Assembly: GCF_001653975.1 (NCBI RefSeq)
Contig: NZ_CP014639.1
Coordinates: 62,001 to 126,000 of the forward strand
DNA: 64,000 bases
From: Candidatus Chlamydia sanziniae
GTDB lineage: Bacteria; Chlamydiota; Chlamydiia; Chlamydiales; Chlamydiaceae
Reading direction: 5' to 3'
The notes under the pieces are model-generated. The model ran no database searches and was not told the origin of the DNA. It worked only from the letters and a program-made list of their open reading frames with translations. Below are positions 1 to 9,636 of this stretch, piece after piece; the stretch's first letter is position 1, and each line of letters starts with the position of its first letter. Both the position numbers and the translations under genes were made by a program.

Positions 1-2463
1 GGAGGTGCAATTTATGCAACACAATGTACTTTGTCAAATCATGCATCTTTAACATTTTTCACAAATTTGTCTACAGAAAAGGGAGGTGCGATCTGCACAA
101 CAAAGGGCACCCTATCAAACAATCCCTACGTGGAATTTATGTTCAATAATGCAAAAAGAGGCGGTGCTTTGTATGCAGAAAACACCCTCTCAATTACCAA
201 TAGTGAGTACATTTTCTTGAAGGGCAATCAAGCTAAAATCACGTCAGCATCTCCTACAGATCATGAAGGCTGTGGAGGCGGGATTCATAACATTCCCACG
301 GATCCAGCCTCAACAGGCCTTACAATGACAGGACATACAATCCTCAACTTCACCAATAATAATGCTTTCTTCAGAGGGGGCGCAATTTATGCAACAAAAT
401 GCACTCTTTCAGATAACGCATCTTTGACATTTTTCCAAAATTCTTCTGCAGAAAGTGGCGGTGCAATTTATGCGAAAATTCTTCACCTGACTTCAGGAGG
501 TCCGACTCTTTTTACCAAAAACCAAATAGGTACAGGAGGAGTTATTGAAATTTCTGCCGACGGAGAATTAGAACTGGTAGCTGCTAAGGGAGATATTACT
601 TTTCTAGATAATGAGACAGGCAAAGTAATTGGAATTCCGAAGACCTATATAAAAATGGGACATGCGAATAGCATACATTTAGGAACGGGTGCTAAGATCT
701 CAAAGCTGGATGCTCGAAAAGGGTATTCTATCTATTTCTATGACCCCATTACGACTGAGCCTCCTAAGAGTGGTGCCGTAGTAGAACCCCTAAAAATCAA
801 TGCTCTTAAAGTGACTCCTTCTACTATCTCGTCTGGGGAGAAACCTACCCCAGCAGCTCTAAAAATGAGTATTTCCAAGGAGACTTCTTCTGGAACTCTA
901 GTATTTTCGGGGGAAAAACTTACTCCTAAAGAAGCTGCCCTACCTGTGAATACAACAAGCACAATTCACCAAGATATTAGTTTTGAATCTGGAAATTTAG
1001 TGTTGAAAAGTGACGCAGTTTTAGCGGTACGTTCCTTTATACAACAACCCGATTCTATGCTTTTTATGGATACAGGAACAAGCTTGGAAACTACCACAAA
1101 AAGTAATGCAAAGGGTGACATTACCGTAACAAATCTATCTGTAAACCTTAAATCCTTAAGTGACAAGAAACTAGCAAAAATCGCTGTAAAAAGTCCCAAC
1201 GGAAAATTAAAGCTTTCCGGAGATTTAATCCTCTACAGTCATAGATACGATTATTATGAAAATCCCATCTTAAATAAAGACCTATGTGTGCCACTTCTAG
1301 AGCTCTCCGCACTTTCAGGAGATGTAAATACAAGAAACTTCAATTCCCTCATACCTGAAGAGCTAAATACTACAACTTATGGATATCAAGGAACATGGAG
1401 CCTAATCTCCAAAAAACTCCCAGATAGCACGATGACACTCTCCTTGCTTTGGAAAGCTACCGGATACAAACCTACTCTCGAACGCCGTGCTTCTCTAGTG
1501 CCAAACAGTTTATGGACTGCAGCGATCGACCTTCATTCTATTCAAGATGCCTTGACTACACACATGCACAACGTCAGTGCATATCAAAATTTATGGGTTA
1601 TAGGCATCTCCAATTTCTTCCATAAGAATAGGACTGCAAGCAATGCAGGTTTCCGTCATATCTCTGGAGGCTACATTATCGGAGGCAGTATGCTCACCCC
1701 TTCCGATACTGCCTTCGCTATCGCGATAGGACAGCTCTTCGGTAAAGCCAAGGATTATGTCGTCTCTAACATCAAATCCCGAATTTATACAGGCTCCTTA
1801 TATGGACAACATCAAGGAAGTTTGCGACTCCATTCTTCACTACGTCGCTATGCCCCATCAAAAATTCTCCTTAAAATCCCTGAAGAACTCCCCCTCGTCT
1901 TAAACGCTCAAGTCACTTATGCAAGAAATCGCAACAACATGACGACAAAATATACCGTACCACCTCCAGGGATCTCTAGCTGGAACAACCAGGGCTTTGC
2001 CGCAGAACTCGGAAGTTTCCTTCCCATAGACATTAAAGATTCTTACTTCACGAGCTCTACTCCGTTCTTGAAACTACAATTGGTTTATGCAAACCAAAAG
2101 AGCTGCGAAGAAAAAGCAACAACCGCAAGAGGATTTTCCAGCAGCCATCTCGTTAATCTCTCCATGCCCCTAGGAGCTACCTTCACCCAACGCTCACCAT
2201 CATCACGCCATGCGATCCAGGGTACGTTAAGCTACATTCTAGACATTTATCGTATCCAACCTCAGTGCTTAACCTCTTTACTTATCTCGGGGGTTTCTTG
2301 GATGACATGGGCAACGAATCTTGAGCGACACGCAGGTAAAATACAGATAGCCTCACACCACAGCCCCCTCCCCAACTTTAACTTTTCCATGCAGGGAAGT
2401 TTTGAAATCCGCGCCTCCTCAAGAAATTACAATGCCAATTGCAATGGAAATTATTCCTTTTAA
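1..2463 (+). CDS. Pmp6-like polymorphic membrane autotransporter (5' end outside window)
   Basis: The reading frame is open from base 1, so the signal peptide and start lie upstream; 820 codons are visible. The passenger shows the Pmp hallmarks: many GGA(I/L/V) and FxxN motifs arranged as beta-helix repeats, including EGCGGGI and GGAIYATKCTL blocks that I recall from C. pneumoniae Pmp6. A middle domain with FYDPITTEPP follows, then an autotransporter barrel that starts near SLVPNSLW and ends in the terminal phenylalanine (NYSF) typical of outer-membrane barrels. Pmps are type V-secreted surface adhesins. The C-terminal two thirds are close to identical to the next Pmp gene at 3090, so the two are recent tandem copies. 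The Pmp family call is firm; Pmp6 orthology rests on remembered sequence. Confidence 0.9.
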   Translation, partial: GGAIYATQCTLSNHASLTFFTNLSTEKGGAICTTKGTLSNNPYVEFMFNNAKRGGALYAENTLSITNSEYIFLKGNQAKITSASPTDHEGCGGGIHNIPTDPASTGLTMTGHTILNFTNNNAFFRGGAIYATKCTLSDNASLTFFQNSSAESGGAIYAKILHLTSGGPTLFTKNQIGTGGVIEISADGELELVAAKGDITFLDNETGKVIGIPKTYIKMGHANSIHLGTGAKISKLDARKGYSIYFYDPITTEPPKSGAVVEPLKINALKVTPSTISSGEKPTPAALKMSISKETSSGTLVFSGEKLTPKEAALPVNTTSTIHQDISFESGNLVLKSDAVLAVRSFIQQPDSMLFMDTGTSLETTTKSNAKGDITVTNLSVNLKSLSDKKLAKIAVKSPNGKLKLSGDLILYSHRYDYYENPILNKDLCVPLLELSALSGDVNTRNFNSLIPEELNTTTYGYQGTWSLISKKLPDSTMTLSLLWKATGYKPTLERRASLVPNSLWTAAIDLHSIQDALTTHMHNVSAYQNLWVIGISNFFHKNRTASNAGFRHISGGYIIGGSMLTPSDTAFAIAIGQLFGKAKDYVVSNIKSRIYTGSLYGQHQGSLRLHSSLRRYAPSKILLKIPEELPLVLNAQVTYARNRNNMTTKYTVPPPGISSWNNQGFAAELGSFLPIDIKDSYFTSSTPFLKLQLVYANQKSCEEKATTARGFSSSHLVNLSMPLGATFTQRSPSSRHAIQGTLSYILDIYRIQPQCLTSLLISGVSWMTWATNLERHAGKIQIASHHSPLPNFNFSMQGSFEIRASSRNYNANCNGNYSF

Positions 2464-2469
2464 TACCTT

Positions 2470-2591
2470 TTTCTCAAAATTTTATTTAAGAATATCTCGA
2501 TTCGCAATTCGTATCGCAATTGCAGACAAAAAGCTTATCTTATCAGAATCTTTTATGTAAAAAACCAAAGATTCTAGAAAATTTTGAGAAA
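2470..2591. repeat. 14-bp perfect inverted repeat flanking the intergenic space
   Basis: TTTCTCAAAATTTT at 2470-2483 is the exact reverse complement of AAAATTTTGAGAAA at 2578-2591. The arms are about 94 bases apart, just after the first Pmp stop codon and before the small membrane-protein gene. The spacing is too long for an ordinary terminator. It may be chance in AT-rich DNA, a regulatory site, or a scar of the duplication that made the two Pmp6-like genes. Confidence 0.4.
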
Positions 2592-2672
2592 GAAGTCTTT
2601 TGAAAAAAAGTTTATTAAATTACAAAAAAGATTAAAGATGAAATTCAATACACATCACTTAGGAGAAAAGCA

Positions 2673-2960
2673 ATGCTAGGCAAATTTGTTCGGGGATTAT
2701 CCTCACTTATCCTTGTTCTTTCTGCATTGAATGTAGGAATTCTAGGCATCACCCATCAAAAAGTCAACCTGATTGCCAAGTTGTGCGGAGGCACTGCCAC
2801 TCCAGCTACGCAACTTGCTTATATTGTCATTGGAATCGCAGGAATCATTTACTTGTTCAGCTTCTTCCGCAATTGCTGTGCCAAGAAGTCCTCGTGTTCA
2901 AAGGGCAGCAGCTGTTCCACAGGCAGCTGTTCTACCCACCACCCCACAGGGAATGAGTAA
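2673..2960 (+). CDS. Small DUF378-type membrane protein with cysteine-rich tail
   Basis: This 95-residue protein has two hydrophobic helices, about residues 7-26 and 47-65. The pattern LSALNVGILG ... IVIGIAGIIYL matches the small two-helix DUF378 (COG2155) family. That family has no established function that I know of. The last 30 residues are unusual: six or more cysteines interleaved with Ser/Lys/His (NCCAKKSSCSKGSSCSTGSC), suggesting disulfide or metal chemistry on one face of the membrane. An AGGAG ribosome binding site sits 7 bases before the ATG. A strong hairpin follows the stop, so it is probably a monocistronic unit. It lies between two near-duplicate Pmp6-like genes. Confidence 0.85.
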   Translation: MLGKFVRGLSSLILVLSALNVGILGITHQKVNLIAKLCGGTATPATQLAYIVIGIAGIIYLFSFFRNCCAKKSSCSKGSSCSTGSCSTHHPTGNE

Positions 2961-2967
2961 AATTTCC

Positions 2968-3000
2968 AACCCTCAAGTTCCTTGAGGGTTAGCTGCTTTT
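2968..3000 (+). terminator. Rho-independent terminator of the DUF378-type gene
   Basis: A perfect 10-bp stem, AACCCTCAAG at 2968-2977 paired with CTTGAGGGTT at 2981-2990, closes a 3-base loop. It starts 8 bases after the stop codon and is followed within 6 bases by a short T run. Confidence 0.8.
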
Positions 3001-3089
3001 CATTATTAAGTTATCCTTTATAGATGCAATACTTTTAGCTAAAAAGCTTTGAATCTTTAAGTATAACCTTAACCAGGACTCAGAACTAA

Positions 3090-6000
3090 ATGAAGATGCA
3101 CTTATATTATGCATTCACGCATGCAACTTTAATATTTTTCATGCCGTGTGGTCGGGCAGCAGCCGCGGCAATAAATTTAGGATCATCTGATAGCTTCGAC
3201 GGTTCTTCAAGTAGTAGTAGCGGGGTTAGTAAAGGTGGATTTACTTCAAAACAAACTTCAGATGCCTCAGGGACAACTTATACATTCACTAGTGATGTTA
3301 TAATCCAAAATGTCTCTTCCATAATTCCTGAAGGCAAAAGTTGTTTTGACAATAGTGCAGGAAGTCTGACCTTTATAGGAGGAGGACACAGTCTTACCTT
3401 TCAAACTCTACACTCCCCTCCCTTCCAAGCAGCAGTGATCAAAAATACAAACACAGCTCTTTCTTTCTCTAATTTCTCTTCTCTTACAGTTAAAAATACC
3501 ACTAGAATCTACGATAGTATCTACAGCATTCCCGATGACGAGAGCACTGATTTTGTAACAAATTATGAGAGTGCTGTTTTTGTAACAAATACAACAGGTG
3601 GCGATGTTACATTCACTCAATGTAATTTAGAATTTACAAATAACGTTTCAAAACAGTCGGGGGGATGTATATCGGCTCACACCATTACAGTCACCGAGTG
3701 TGGTGTGACATTTGAAAACAGCCGAAGCGAACAAAATGGCGGAACACTAGCTGCAATAGGAAACATAGTTTTCAAAAATAACAAGAAAATAGATTTTAAG
3801 GTTGGTATGGCAGAAGAACATGGAGGAATTCTTTATAGTAAATCTGGAGAAATAGCTTTGATATCCGAGGGCCATAATAATGCTGAGTTTTATTTTCATG
3901 ACGGTGGGGCAAAAGCTGGAGGTGCTTGGTATGCAGAAAACAACTGTTCTATTATCAATACGAATCTGACCCACTTCCATCTTAATCAAACTATAACTTC
4001 ATCAATAGGATCTCTTCCAAATCATGAGGGCTGTGGTGGAGCCATTTGCTGTTATATTGCCCCCACGGATTTGGATTTAAAAACAGGTCTCACAATCTCA
4101 AAAAATCGAAAAATTGATTTCGATAGCAATGGAGGAATAAACGGGGGCGCAATCTATGCAACAAAATGTAACTTATCAGAGAACACAACTCTAATGTGTC
4201 GTAACAATGTGGCATCTAGAGGCGGGGGTTTGTATGTAGAAAATGACTGCTCAATTAACAATAACGTTTCTTTCCTTCTTTTCAAAAATTTCGTTAGGAA
4301 AAACTTACCATTCTTTATAGATCAGGAAGGCTGTGGAGGTGCGATTTATAACATTACCACGGATTCGGCCACAACTTCAGGCCTCACAATCTCAGGAAAT
4401 CAAGCCGTCGTCATCGCTAAGAGTGAAGCTGTTATAAATGGGGGTGCAATTTATGCAACAAAATGTACTCTTTCAGATAATAAATTTTTGTACTGTCAAG
4501 GAAACTCAGCATCTTTAGGAGGCGCAATTTATGCTAAAATTCTTCATCTAATTTCGGGAGGTCCGCATATCTTTTTCAGCAATACAGGGGGAGCTATTGA
4601 AATCACTTCCGACGGAGAATTAGAATTGGTCGCCGCTAAGGGGGATATTATCTTTCTCGGCAATGGAACGGGAGTTCCTGTTTCTATTTCCGAAGAACAA
4701 GCATCCGAGATACTTACCTTAGCTACCGCGGATCCAAACAACCCCTTTCCTAAATCGATGGGTGGAGATATAAAAGGTTGGGAAGCTTGGATAGATAAAG
4801 AGTCAAAAAAGAATCTCGATCCTTCAAGTTTATATTTATTCAGTGGCATACATTTAGGAACGGGTGCTAAGATCTCAAAGCTGGATGCTCGAAAAGGGTA
4901 TTCTATCTATTTCTATGATCCCCTTACGACTGAGCCTCCTAAGAGTGGTGCCGTAGTAGAACCCCTAAAAATCAATGCTCTTAAAGTGACTCCTTCTATT
5001 ATCTCGTCTGGGGAGAAACCTACTCCAGAAGCTCTAAAAATGAGTATTTCCAAGGAGATTTCTTCTGGAACTCTAGTATTTTCTGGAGAAAAACTTACTC
5101 CTAAAGAAGCTGCCCGACCCGAAAATAGAACAAGCACAATTCACCAAAATATTAGCCTTGAATCTGGAAATTTAGTGCTACAAGGTGACGCAGTCTTAGC
5201 AGTACATTCCTTTACACAACAACCTGACTCCATGCTTTTTATGGACACGGGAACAAGCTTAGAAACTACCTCAAAAAGTAACGCAGAGGGTAGCATTACC
5301 ATAACAAATCTATCTGTAGACCTTAAATCCTTAAATGACAAGAAGCTAGCGAAAATTGCTGTAAAAAGTCCCAACGGAAAATTAAAGCTTTCCGGAACCC
5401 TAACACTCTACAGCAACAGCGCCGATTATTACGAAAATCTCATCTTAGGTAAAGACCTAAGTCTACCACTTCTAGAGCTCTCCGCATTTTCAGGAGATAT
5501 AAACACGAAGAACTTCGATCCTATACCTAAAGGAACAGATGTTTCAACTTATGGACATCAAGGAACATGGAGCCTAGTCTCCAATACAAAGCCGAATGGT
5601 ACGATGACATTTTCCTTAATTTGGAAAGTCACCGGATACAAACCGGCTCCCGAACGCCACACGTCTCTAGTGCCAAACAGCTTATGGAGTGTAGCCATCG
5701 ACCTCTATTCTATCCACGATGTCTTGACTACACATATGCACAACATCCCCTCAAATCGAAACCTATGGATCGTGGGCATCTCCAATTTCTTCCATAAGGA
5801 TAAGACCACCACAAATACAGGTTTCCGTCATATCTCTGGAGGCTACATCATTGGAGGCAGTAGGCTCACCCCCTCCGACACTGCCTTCGCTATCGCTATA
5901 GGACAGCTCTCCAGAACAGCCAAGGATTCTGTCATCTCTAATATTAAATCCCGAATTTATACAGGCTCCTTGTGTGGACAGCACCAAGAAAGTTTACGAC

Positions 6001-6635
6001 TCCATTCTTCACTACGTCGCTATGCCCTATCAAAAATTTCCCTTAAAATTCCTGAAGAACTCCCCCTCGTCTTAAACACTCAAGTCACTTATACAAGAAA
6101 TCATAACGACATGACAACAAAATACGCCAAGCTCCCTCCAGGGACTTCTAGCTGGAACAACCAGGGCTTTGCCGCAGAACTCGGAAGTTCCCTCCCTCTA
6201 GACTTTAAAAGTCCTTACTTCACAAGCTCTACCCCCTTCCTAAAATTGCAACTGGTCTATGCAAACCAAAAGAGCTTCGAAGAAAAAACAACAACCGCAA
6301 GAGGATTCACCAGCAGCCACCTCGTCAATCTCTCCATACCCTTAGGGGTTACCTTCACCCAACACTCAACATCGTCATACCAGGCAATCCAGGCTACGTT
6401 AAGCTACATCCTAGACGTTTATCGTATCCAACCTAAGTGTTTAACTTCTTTCCCCACCTCAGGAGTCTCTTGGATGACATGGGCGACGAATCTCGAGCGA
6501 CATGCAGGTAAAATACAGATAGCCTCACACCATAGCCCCCTCCCCAACTTTAACTTTTCCATGCAGGGAAGCTTTGAAAGCCGTGCCTCCTCAAGAAATT
6601 ACAATGCCAATTGCGTCGGAAGTTATTCCTTTTAA
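3090..6635 (+). CDS. Pmp6-like polymorphic membrane autotransporter, full length
   Basis: This 1181-residue protein begins with a signal peptide (MKMHLYYAFTHATLIFF, cleavage probably after the alanine run near residue 29). A long passenger of beta-helix repeats follows, rich in GGAI and FxxN, with EGCGGAICCY and EGCGGAIYN blocks typical of Pmp6. The middle domain carries FYDPLTTEPP. The outer-membrane barrel occupies roughly the last 280 residues and ends NCVGSYSF. It is shorter than C. pneumoniae Pmp6, which I recall as about 1407 residues, fitting loss of repeat units. From about position 4848 onward it is close to identical at DNA level to 674-2463 of the upstream copy, whereas the N-terminal passenger is unlike it. 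Expected role: surface adhesin translocated through its own barrel. Confidence 0.93.
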   Translation: MKMHLYYAFTHATLIFFMPCGRAAAAAINLGSSDSFDGSSSSSSGVSKGGFTSKQTSDASGTTYTFTSDVIIQNVSSIIPEGKSCFDNSAGSLTFIGGGHSLTFQTLHSPPFQAAVIKNTNTALSFSNFSSLTVKNTTRIYDSIYSIPDDESTDFVTNYESAVFVTNTTGGDVTFTQCNLEFTNNVSKQSGGCISAHTITVTECGVTFENSRSEQNGGTLAAIGNIVFKNNKKIDFKVGMAEEHGGILYSKSGEIALISEGHNNAEFYFHDGGAKAGGAWYAENNCSIINTNLTHFHLNQTITSSIGSLPNHEGCGGAICCYIAPTDLDLKTGLTISKNRKIDFDSNGGINGGAIYATKCNLSENTTLMCRNNVASRGGGLYVENDCSINNNVSFLLFKNFVRKNLPFFIDQEGCGGAIYNITTDSATTSGLTISGNQAVVIAKSEAVINGGAIYATKCTLSDNKFLYCQGNSASLGGAIYAKILHLISGGPHIFFSNTGGAIEITSDGELELVAAKGDIIFLGNGTGVPVSISEEQASEILTLATADPNNPFPKSMGGDIKGWEAWIDKESKKNLDPSSLYLFSGIHLGTGAKISKLDARKGYSIYFYDPLTTEPPKSGAVVEPLKINALKVTPSIISSGEKPTPEALKMSISKEISSGTLVFSGEKLTPKEAARPENRTSTIHQNISLESGNLVLQGDAVLAVHSFTQQPDSMLFMDTGTSLETTSKSNAEGSITITNLSVDLKSLNDKKLAKIAVKSPNGKLKLSGTLTLYSNSADYYENLILGKDLSLPLLELSAFSGDINTKNFDPIPKGTDVSTYGHQGTWSLVSNTKPNGTMTFSLIWKVTGYKPAPERHTSLVPNSLWSVAIDLYSIHDVLTTHMHNIPSNRNLWIVGISNFFHKDKTTTNTGFRHISGGYIIGGSRLTPSDTAFAIAIGQLSRTAKDSVISNIKSRIYTGSLCGQHQESLRLHSSLRRYALSKISLKIPEELPLVLNTQVTYTRNHNDMTTKYAKLPPGTSSWNNQGFAAELGSSLPLDFKSPYFTSSTPFLKLQLVYANQKSFEEKTTTARGFTSSHLVNLSIPLGVTFTQHSTSSYQAIQATLSYILDVYRIQPKCLTSFPTSGVSWMTWATNLERHAGKIQIASHHSPLPNFNFSMQGSFESRASSRNYNANCVGSYSF

Positions 6636-6720
6636 TATCCTCTCCTCAACCCACAGGATAAGGAAATCCCCTTCCCTAACTCTTCCACAACATTTACGAA
6701 ATCAGCGTTTTGTATTTTCC

Positions 6721-6749
6721 TTGATTTCTTTGTTTTTTTACAGTATCTA
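6721..6749 (+). promoter_or_regulatory. Candidate sigma-66 promoter of the Pmp7-like gene
   Basis: TTGATT at 6721-6726 is followed after 17 bases by TATCTA at 6744-6749, about 36 bases before the ATG. The same TTGATTTCTTT block precedes other pmp genes here at 17417 and 20411, supporting a real element. Assigned by eye only. Confidence 0.45.
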
Positions 6750-6784
6750 CTGAAATCATTTCTTTGTTTCAAAAAGTATTTACA

Positions 6785-9583
6785 ATGAAACTCTCCATTT
6801 TCTGGTTACTTCCTTTTGTCTTATTCTTGTCCCCTCGCGACTTCTCACTAACTGCTGCAGAAGCAACATTAGACAGCAGTGATGGCTATGAAGGAACTGA
6901 TGGAACAACATTTATCCCCAAAAGCACAAATGATTCTGCAGGAACCCGCTATTCCCTGCTCAAGGATGTCTCGATTAACCACGCGGGATCTACAACCACA
7001 CCTTTAACTACGAGTTGCTTTAAAGAAGAAGGTGGCGACCTTGCCTTTATAGGAAACGGCTACTCGCTATTTTTCAACACAATTAACGCCGGTGCTCAAC
7101 CTGGCACAGCAATCAGCACGACAACTGCGGACAAAAATCTTACCTTATCCGGATTCCACACTCTTTATTTCTTCTCTAGCCCCGCATCCACAGTGACTAC
7201 GGGCCAAGGCACAATCAAGTGCAGTGGAAACGTAACTTTTGAGAATAACACCCGGATTACATGTACACAAAACTTCTCAACAGAAGATGGGGGCGTAATC
7301 TCTACAAAAAACTTTTCGTTATTAGAGACCTCAGGATCTGCAGTTTTCATACAAAACCAAGCGACAGCAGCAAAGAAAGGCGGTGCCATCTATGCTAGTG
7401 GAACTATAAACATAGCAGACAACACAGGATCTATTTTCTTTATTAAGAATACTTCTGGAGACGCCGGAGGAGGATTATCTAGCGTAGGCAACTGTTCTAT
7501 AAAAAACAATACCTATGTGATGTTCGATGGGAATAGCGCACTAGGAACCGCAGCAAGTGGGGGTGCGATCTCTTGTCATAGTACAACAGGAACTCCTCCT
7601 GAAGTCACTCTTATTGGAAATAGTGCTTTAACTTTCGTAGGCAATTCAGCAGTTGTGCAGGGTGGGGCAATCTATACCACTAAACTGATTCTCTCTTCTG
7701 GAGGTCCGACTCTCTTCTGGAGGAATACGGTGGGCAATACTACAGCAGGGAAGGGAGGAGCTATTGCTATTCCTAATAATGGGGAATTGCATCTATCCGC
7801 AGATAATGGAGATATCATCTTCGGAAACAATACAACGACAACAAGTGGTGTATCTACAAGAAATGCCATAGATCTAGGAGATACAGCTAAAGTCATCAAG
7901 CTACGTGCCAGTGTTGATCATTCGATCTTTTTTTACGACCCTATAACTCATACAGGCACTTCAGCAGTCACCGAGGCTCTTGCTTTAAACTCTTCGGATG
8001 CAAGTAGTGATACTATTTATTCTGGCTCTATAATCTTTTCTGGAGAGAAGCTCTCCCCTACGGAAATCACAAATACTGCCAACCTCATATCTAAGATAAA
8101 GCAAGAAACTACACTCACTAGAGGAAGCCTAGTTCTCAAACAAGGAGTCACTGTTCAATTTAAAGGGTTGACACAAAGCCAAGATTCGATGATCTTTCTG
8201 GATGCTGGAACAACACTAGAAGCTCTAGAGGAAAGCCTCTCGCTTACAAACTTAGCCATCAACTTAAATTCGTTAAAGAACAAGAGTATCGTTACTTTAA
8301 AAGCGCCGACAACGAATAAAACCATTACCCTGTTAGGTCTTATTCAATTAGTTGATAACAATGGGAATTTTTATGAAAGTCACGCGTTAAAAAGCAGGCA
8401 GGACTACCCTCTTCTGACGCTTTCTACACCAGGAACGAGTACGGTAGCTGCGGTCCCTCTTCTTCTTCCTCAGGAGCCTACGTCACACTATGGCTATCAA
8501 GGAAATTGGACTTTGGTGTGGTCAGACGCTGCACACGCGAAGATGGGCCACATTACTTGGACAAGAACGGGTTATGTCCCCAATCCTGAGAGGCTTGCTC
8601 CCCTAGTTCCCAACAGCTTATGGGGAAACTTTGTAGACATACGCTCCCTCCATCAACTTATGGAAACTCGAGCTTCGGGAATTCCTTACCGTCGAGGAAT
8701 GTGGGTTTCAGGAATGGCAAATTTCTTTCATAAAGATCGATCCGGGAAACACCGCGGCTTCCGTCACATAGGAGGGGGTTATGTTCTAGGTGTTACGGCA
8801 ACCACGGCCTCCGAAGATGTTTTAAGCGCTGCCTTCTGTCAATTCTTTGATAGAGATCAAGACCATTTAATTACTAAAAATCACTCTGACGTTTACGGTG
8901 CTTCACTCTATTTTCAACATACCGATCTGTTATATAACCTAGCCCAATTCCTATGGGGAAAGGCAGCTCAATCTCCCCCTGTACTTACAGCAATATCCCA
9001 GGATACGGAGATATTTTTTAATATGCAAATCAGTTACCTTCATGCTGACAACCATATGAAAACCCGTTATACGGCTTATCCTCTTGTTAAAGCGGCCTGG
9101 AAAAACGAATGCCTTGGTATTGAGTTTGGAACGAGCTTACCTTCTTCAGTAGTCTCCTCATTCTTTTTTAAAGCCTACGCTCCTTTTATTAAAATACAAG
9201 GGACCTATGCCCACCAGGAAGATTTCCAAGAACGTGGTAGTGAAGGACGTGCTTTAGGAAGCAGCCGTCTTATTAATATTGCCATCCCTATAGGTATTAA
9301 ACTAGAAAAAGACTCTCATACAGAACCAGGCACCTATGATCTCACTTTGATGTATGTTATCGATGCTTACCGACAACATCCGCATTGTTCAACTTATCTT
9401 TTATCCAGCGATGTACAATGGACGACAGAGGCCACGCATCTTGCAAGACAGGCTCTCATTGTACGCGCAGCAAACCATTATCAGTGGAATCCTTACATGG
9501 AGATGTGTGGACAATTTGCGTTTGAATTGCGCAGTTCTTCGCGCAGTTACAACGTAGGTCTTGGCACCAAATTCCGCTTCTAA
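6785..9583 (+). CDS. Pmp7-like polymorphic membrane autotransporter
   Basis: The ATG at 6785 gives 932 residues starting with a clear signal peptide (MKLSIFWLLPFVLFL). An in-frame TTG at 6764 would extend the N-terminus but would spoil the signal peptide. The mature protein begins AAEATLDSSDGYEG, close to remembered C. pneumoniae Pmp7, and keeps the standard order: passenger with FxxN and GGAI repeats, middle domain with FYDPITHTG, HYGYQGNW junction, then a barrel from LVPNSLWGNF to the terminal FRF. The length matches PmpG-family proteins, about 930 residues. No frame disruption is visible. Expected to be a surface-exposed adhesin. Confidence 0.92.
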   Translation: MKLSIFWLLPFVLFLSPRDFSLTAAEATLDSSDGYEGTDGTTFIPKSTNDSAGTRYSLLKDVSINHAGSTTTPLTTSCFKEEGGDLAFIGNGYSLFFNTINAGAQPGTAISTTTADKNLTLSGFHTLYFFSSPASTVTTGQGTIKCSGNVTFENNTRITCTQNFSTEDGGVISTKNFSLLETSGSAVFIQNQATAAKKGGAIYASGTINIADNTGSIFFIKNTSGDAGGGLSSVGNCSIKNNTYVMFDGNSALGTAASGGAISCHSTTGTPPEVTLIGNSALTFVGNSAVVQGGAIYTTKLILSSGGPTLFWRNTVGNTTAGKGGAIAIPNNGELHLSADNGDIIFGNNTTTTSGVSTRNAIDLGDTAKVIKLRASVDHSIFFYDPITHTGTSAVTEALALNSSDASSDTIYSGSIIFSGEKLSPTEITNTANLISKIKQETTLTRGSLVLKQGVTVQFKGLTQSQDSMIFLDAGTTLEALEESLSLTNLAINLNSLKNKSIVTLKAPTTNKTITLLGLIQLVDNNGNFYESHALKSRQDYPLLTLSTPGTSTVAAVPLLLPQEPTSHYGYQGNWTLVWSDAAHAKMGHITWTRTGYVPNPERLAPLVPNSLWGNFVDIRSLHQLMETRASGIPYRRGMWVSGMANFFHKDRSGKHRGFRHIGGGYVLGVTATTASEDVLSAAFCQFFDRDQDHLITKNHSDVYGASLYFQHTDLLYNLAQFLWGKAAQSPPVLTAISQDTEIFFNMQISYLHADNHMKTRYTAYPLVKAAWKNECLGIEFGTSLPSSVVSSFFFKAYAPFIKIQGTYAHQEDFQERGSEGRALGSSRLINIAIPIGIKLEKDSHTEPGTYDLTLMYVIDAYRQHPHCSTYLLSSDVQWTTEATHLARQALIVRAANHYQWNPYMEMCGQFAFELRSSSRSYNVGLGTKFRF

Positions 9584-9599
9584 TTCTATTTATATTTTT

Positions 9600-9636
9600 G
9601 AGTGGAAATTGCTTATTAAAGACCCACTTTCCACTC
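9600..9636 (+). terminator. Possible terminator after the Pmp7-like gene
   Basis: GAGTGGAAA at 9600-9608 pairs with TTTCCACTC at 9628-9636, a 9-bp perfect stem with a 19-base loop, 17 bases after the stop codon. No clear T run follows, so the call is weak. Confidence 0.4.

Noticed and set aside
4544-5374. Several 70-100-codon frames opposite the Pmp6-like genes (also 738-1199)
   Set aside because: They recur in both Pmp6-like copies only because the coding strand is nearly identical; composition and lack of starts mark them as antisense shadows.
1-9583. Short recurring GGAGG(T/C)GCAAT units resembling a DNA repeat array or CRISPR
   Set aside because: Spacing is irregular and in codon register; they encode the GGAI beta-helix motif of Pmps, so this is protein repetition and not a CRISPR or satellite.
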